Shown here piece after piece: positions 63,023-64,000 of a stretch of DNA of 64,000 bases. Under the pieces are notes generated by a model, which made no database searches, was not told where the DNA came from, and was given only the letters and a program-made list of their open reading frames with translations. Position 1 is the first letter of the stretch. Each line of letters begins with the position of its first letter. Made by a program: the position numbers and the translations under genes. Source of the DNA: Niallia taxi (GTDB taxonomy: Bacteria; Bacillota; Bacilli; Bacillales; Cytobacillaceae); assembly GCF_032818155.1 (NCBI RefSeq), contig NZ_CP102590.1, forward strand, positions 930,001 through 994,000, given 5' to 3'.

Positions 63023-63499
63023 CTAATTAAGCTTCTTTATGTACCATGCATCCATCGCTGAGTGCTCTGACCCATCTAATGGCTTCGCTAATAGCTCAAA
63101 TTCAAACTTTTCATAGAGAGCACACGCAGCCTTTAATTGTTGGCGTGTCTCCAAATAGCAATTATTATAATGCTTTGCAGCAAAGTCCAAGGCAGTTTCC
63201 ATCAGAAGGTTAGCATAGCCTTTTCCTTGGGCTTTAGAGCTTAAATACAGCTTTTGTAATTCACAGGTCCTGCTTTCTTCATTGAAAGGGGCTATTCCTA
63301 TGCCGCCGACCACTTCACCATCATGTATTGCCACCCAGTAGGCAGCAGATTCCAACGAATTGTAGTAAGAGGTCAAATTATCTAAAGATGGATCAAAATA
63401 AGCAGTGCCTTTAATATTTAAACCGACAGACTCAAGTGAATGACGGATGATGGCAGCTATTGTTTCATTGTCTTGATGTTCTATCTCTCTAACAATCAT
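63023..63499 (-). CDS. GNAT-family acetyltransferase
   Basis: A 158-residue GNAT enzyme with VVGGIGIAPFNEESRTCELQKLYLSSKAQGKGYANLLMETALDFA (about 67-111), which includes the acetyl-CoA motif QGKGYA, and the late motif YEKFEFELL. The substrate is unknown. It is a single gene convergent with the permease. GGGGAATATT precedes the ATG at 63499. Confidence 0.88.
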   Translation of the reverse strand: MIVREIEHQDNETIAAIIRHSLESVGLNIKGTAYFDPSLDNLTSYYNSLESAAYWVAIHDGEVVGGIGIAPFNEESRTCELQKLYLSSKAQGKGYANLLMETALDFAAKHYNNCYLETRQQLKAACALYEKFEFELLAKPLDGSEHSAMDAWYIKKLN

Positions 63500-64000
63500 T
63501 TAATATTCCCCTTTGTTCTATGTGATAAGTAAATGTTACCTCATTTTTTTGAAAATACAAATAGTTTTACAGGTGGTTTATTGTAACACTAAGTTTAACT
63601 GAAGGAGGAAATGGGTAAATTGAACTATAATTTTTCTGGAATGAAGGAAGCTCTTTGTTATTTTTTATTACTTTGAAAGTAAGAAATTGGTGATAGAAAA
63701 ATAAGATCTATACACAAATATACTCCTCTGAAGGTGTTAACTGATTGTCAAACATTAACAAATGCGTATATCTTCCTTTCTTGATTAGTTGCAATATATA
63801 ATAGGTCTAAAGTAGTGTGTTCGGGTCTTTAGTGGGAGGTTAGTTATGATTAATCCAATTTTGTATTTTTCTATGTTGTATTATTTGTGTGCCGTTGCTA
63901 AATATAAATATGTTTGTAACTACAACAGTTGCAGGGAAGAAAATGCATGAAGCATTATATACTTTATTTTTAGCTATTATATGTGGTTTTATCATTTCTA
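63500..64000. other. right edge, possible partial gene
   Basis: The first 330 bp hold the GNAT upstream region and nothing else I recognise. A start with GGGAGG (63833-63841) precedes an ATG at 63846 that encodes only 34 residues (MINPILYFSMLYYLCAV...). In another frame, from ATG 63910 to the edge, the sequence reads MFVTTTVAGKKMHEALYTLF followed by LAIICGFIIS, which looks like the start of a membrane protein that continues beyond the window. Which frame is real, or whether a shift joins them, cannot be told here. Confidence 0.3.

Overview
The window is AT-rich DNA from a Gram-positive, endospore-forming Bacillaceae-type bacterium (Bacillus or a close relative such as Niallia). The evidence is strong AGGAGG-type ribosome binding sites with ATG, GTG and TTG starts, two T-box leaders (tyrosyl-tRNA synthetase and isopropylmalate synthase), and many Bacillus-type families (YugP, YwmB-like, CzcD, YtlI/Cmo/Tcy, YitT, BcaP-like). 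No rRNA, tRNA, CRISPR array or complete insertion sequence was seen. Genus-level placement is inference.

Layout. 1-1.3 kb: the 5' part of an ABC exporter gene and a small upstream gene behind two GTATAC-N4-GTATAC operators. 1.9-7.6 kb, minus strand: SRAP peptidase, aminotransferase, YugP protease, two tandem CNNM-type transporters and a MerR regulator. 8.2-20.3 kb: XRE regulator, beta-helix surface protein, ACT-domain malic enzyme, YwmB-like protein, CzcD, tyrZ with its T-box and MarR neighbour, SDR, nitronate monooxygenase and a HesB-like protein, then a TipAS-type MerR regulator (20.4-21.1 kb).

21.3-33.6 kb is a plasmid-type replication and segregation module. It holds a Rep_3-like initiator gene, about 15 iterons of core CACCATTTCTTCGTGC (22,991-23,956), a second Rep-like gene, small accessory genes, a tubulin-based (type III) partition operon (tubR-tubZ) and a TubY-like HTH/coiled-coil gene. 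A cluster of ATAGTGTCT palindromes, including a perfect 46-bp one, lies upstream of tubR. About 28 CGTAA/TTACG words fill the kilobase between tubZ and the TubY-like gene. Because housekeeping-like genes lie on both sides, and several (tyrZ, type-2 leuA) look like second copies, the window is either part of a megaplasmid or chromid, or a chromosome with an integrated replicon.

33.7-50.3 kb: a YdcZ-Crp-YdcZ operon, then a LysR (YtlI-like) gene divergent from a 14-gene sulfur-salvage cluster. The cluster combines FMN reductase, three luciferase-like monooxygenases, a glutaredoxin-like protein and an N-acetyltransferase with two importers: a dipeptide/glutathione type with fused ATPases, and a TcyKLMN cystine type. 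It resembles the B. subtilis ytmI operon, rearranged and with a peptide importer added, and probably imports and dismantles S-alkylated cysteine compounds or peptides.

50.3-64 kb: CPBP protease, catalase, MocR regulator, a frameshifted DUF975 gene, ROK kinase, HAD phosphatase, leuA with a Leu T-box, YitT protein, amino-acid permease, GNAT acetyltransferase and a possible partial gene at the right edge. Four copies of a roughly 320-bp repeat with GAGGCTGGGACA terminal inverted repeats lie between genes at 7.8, 13.8, 51.4 and 60.8 kb.
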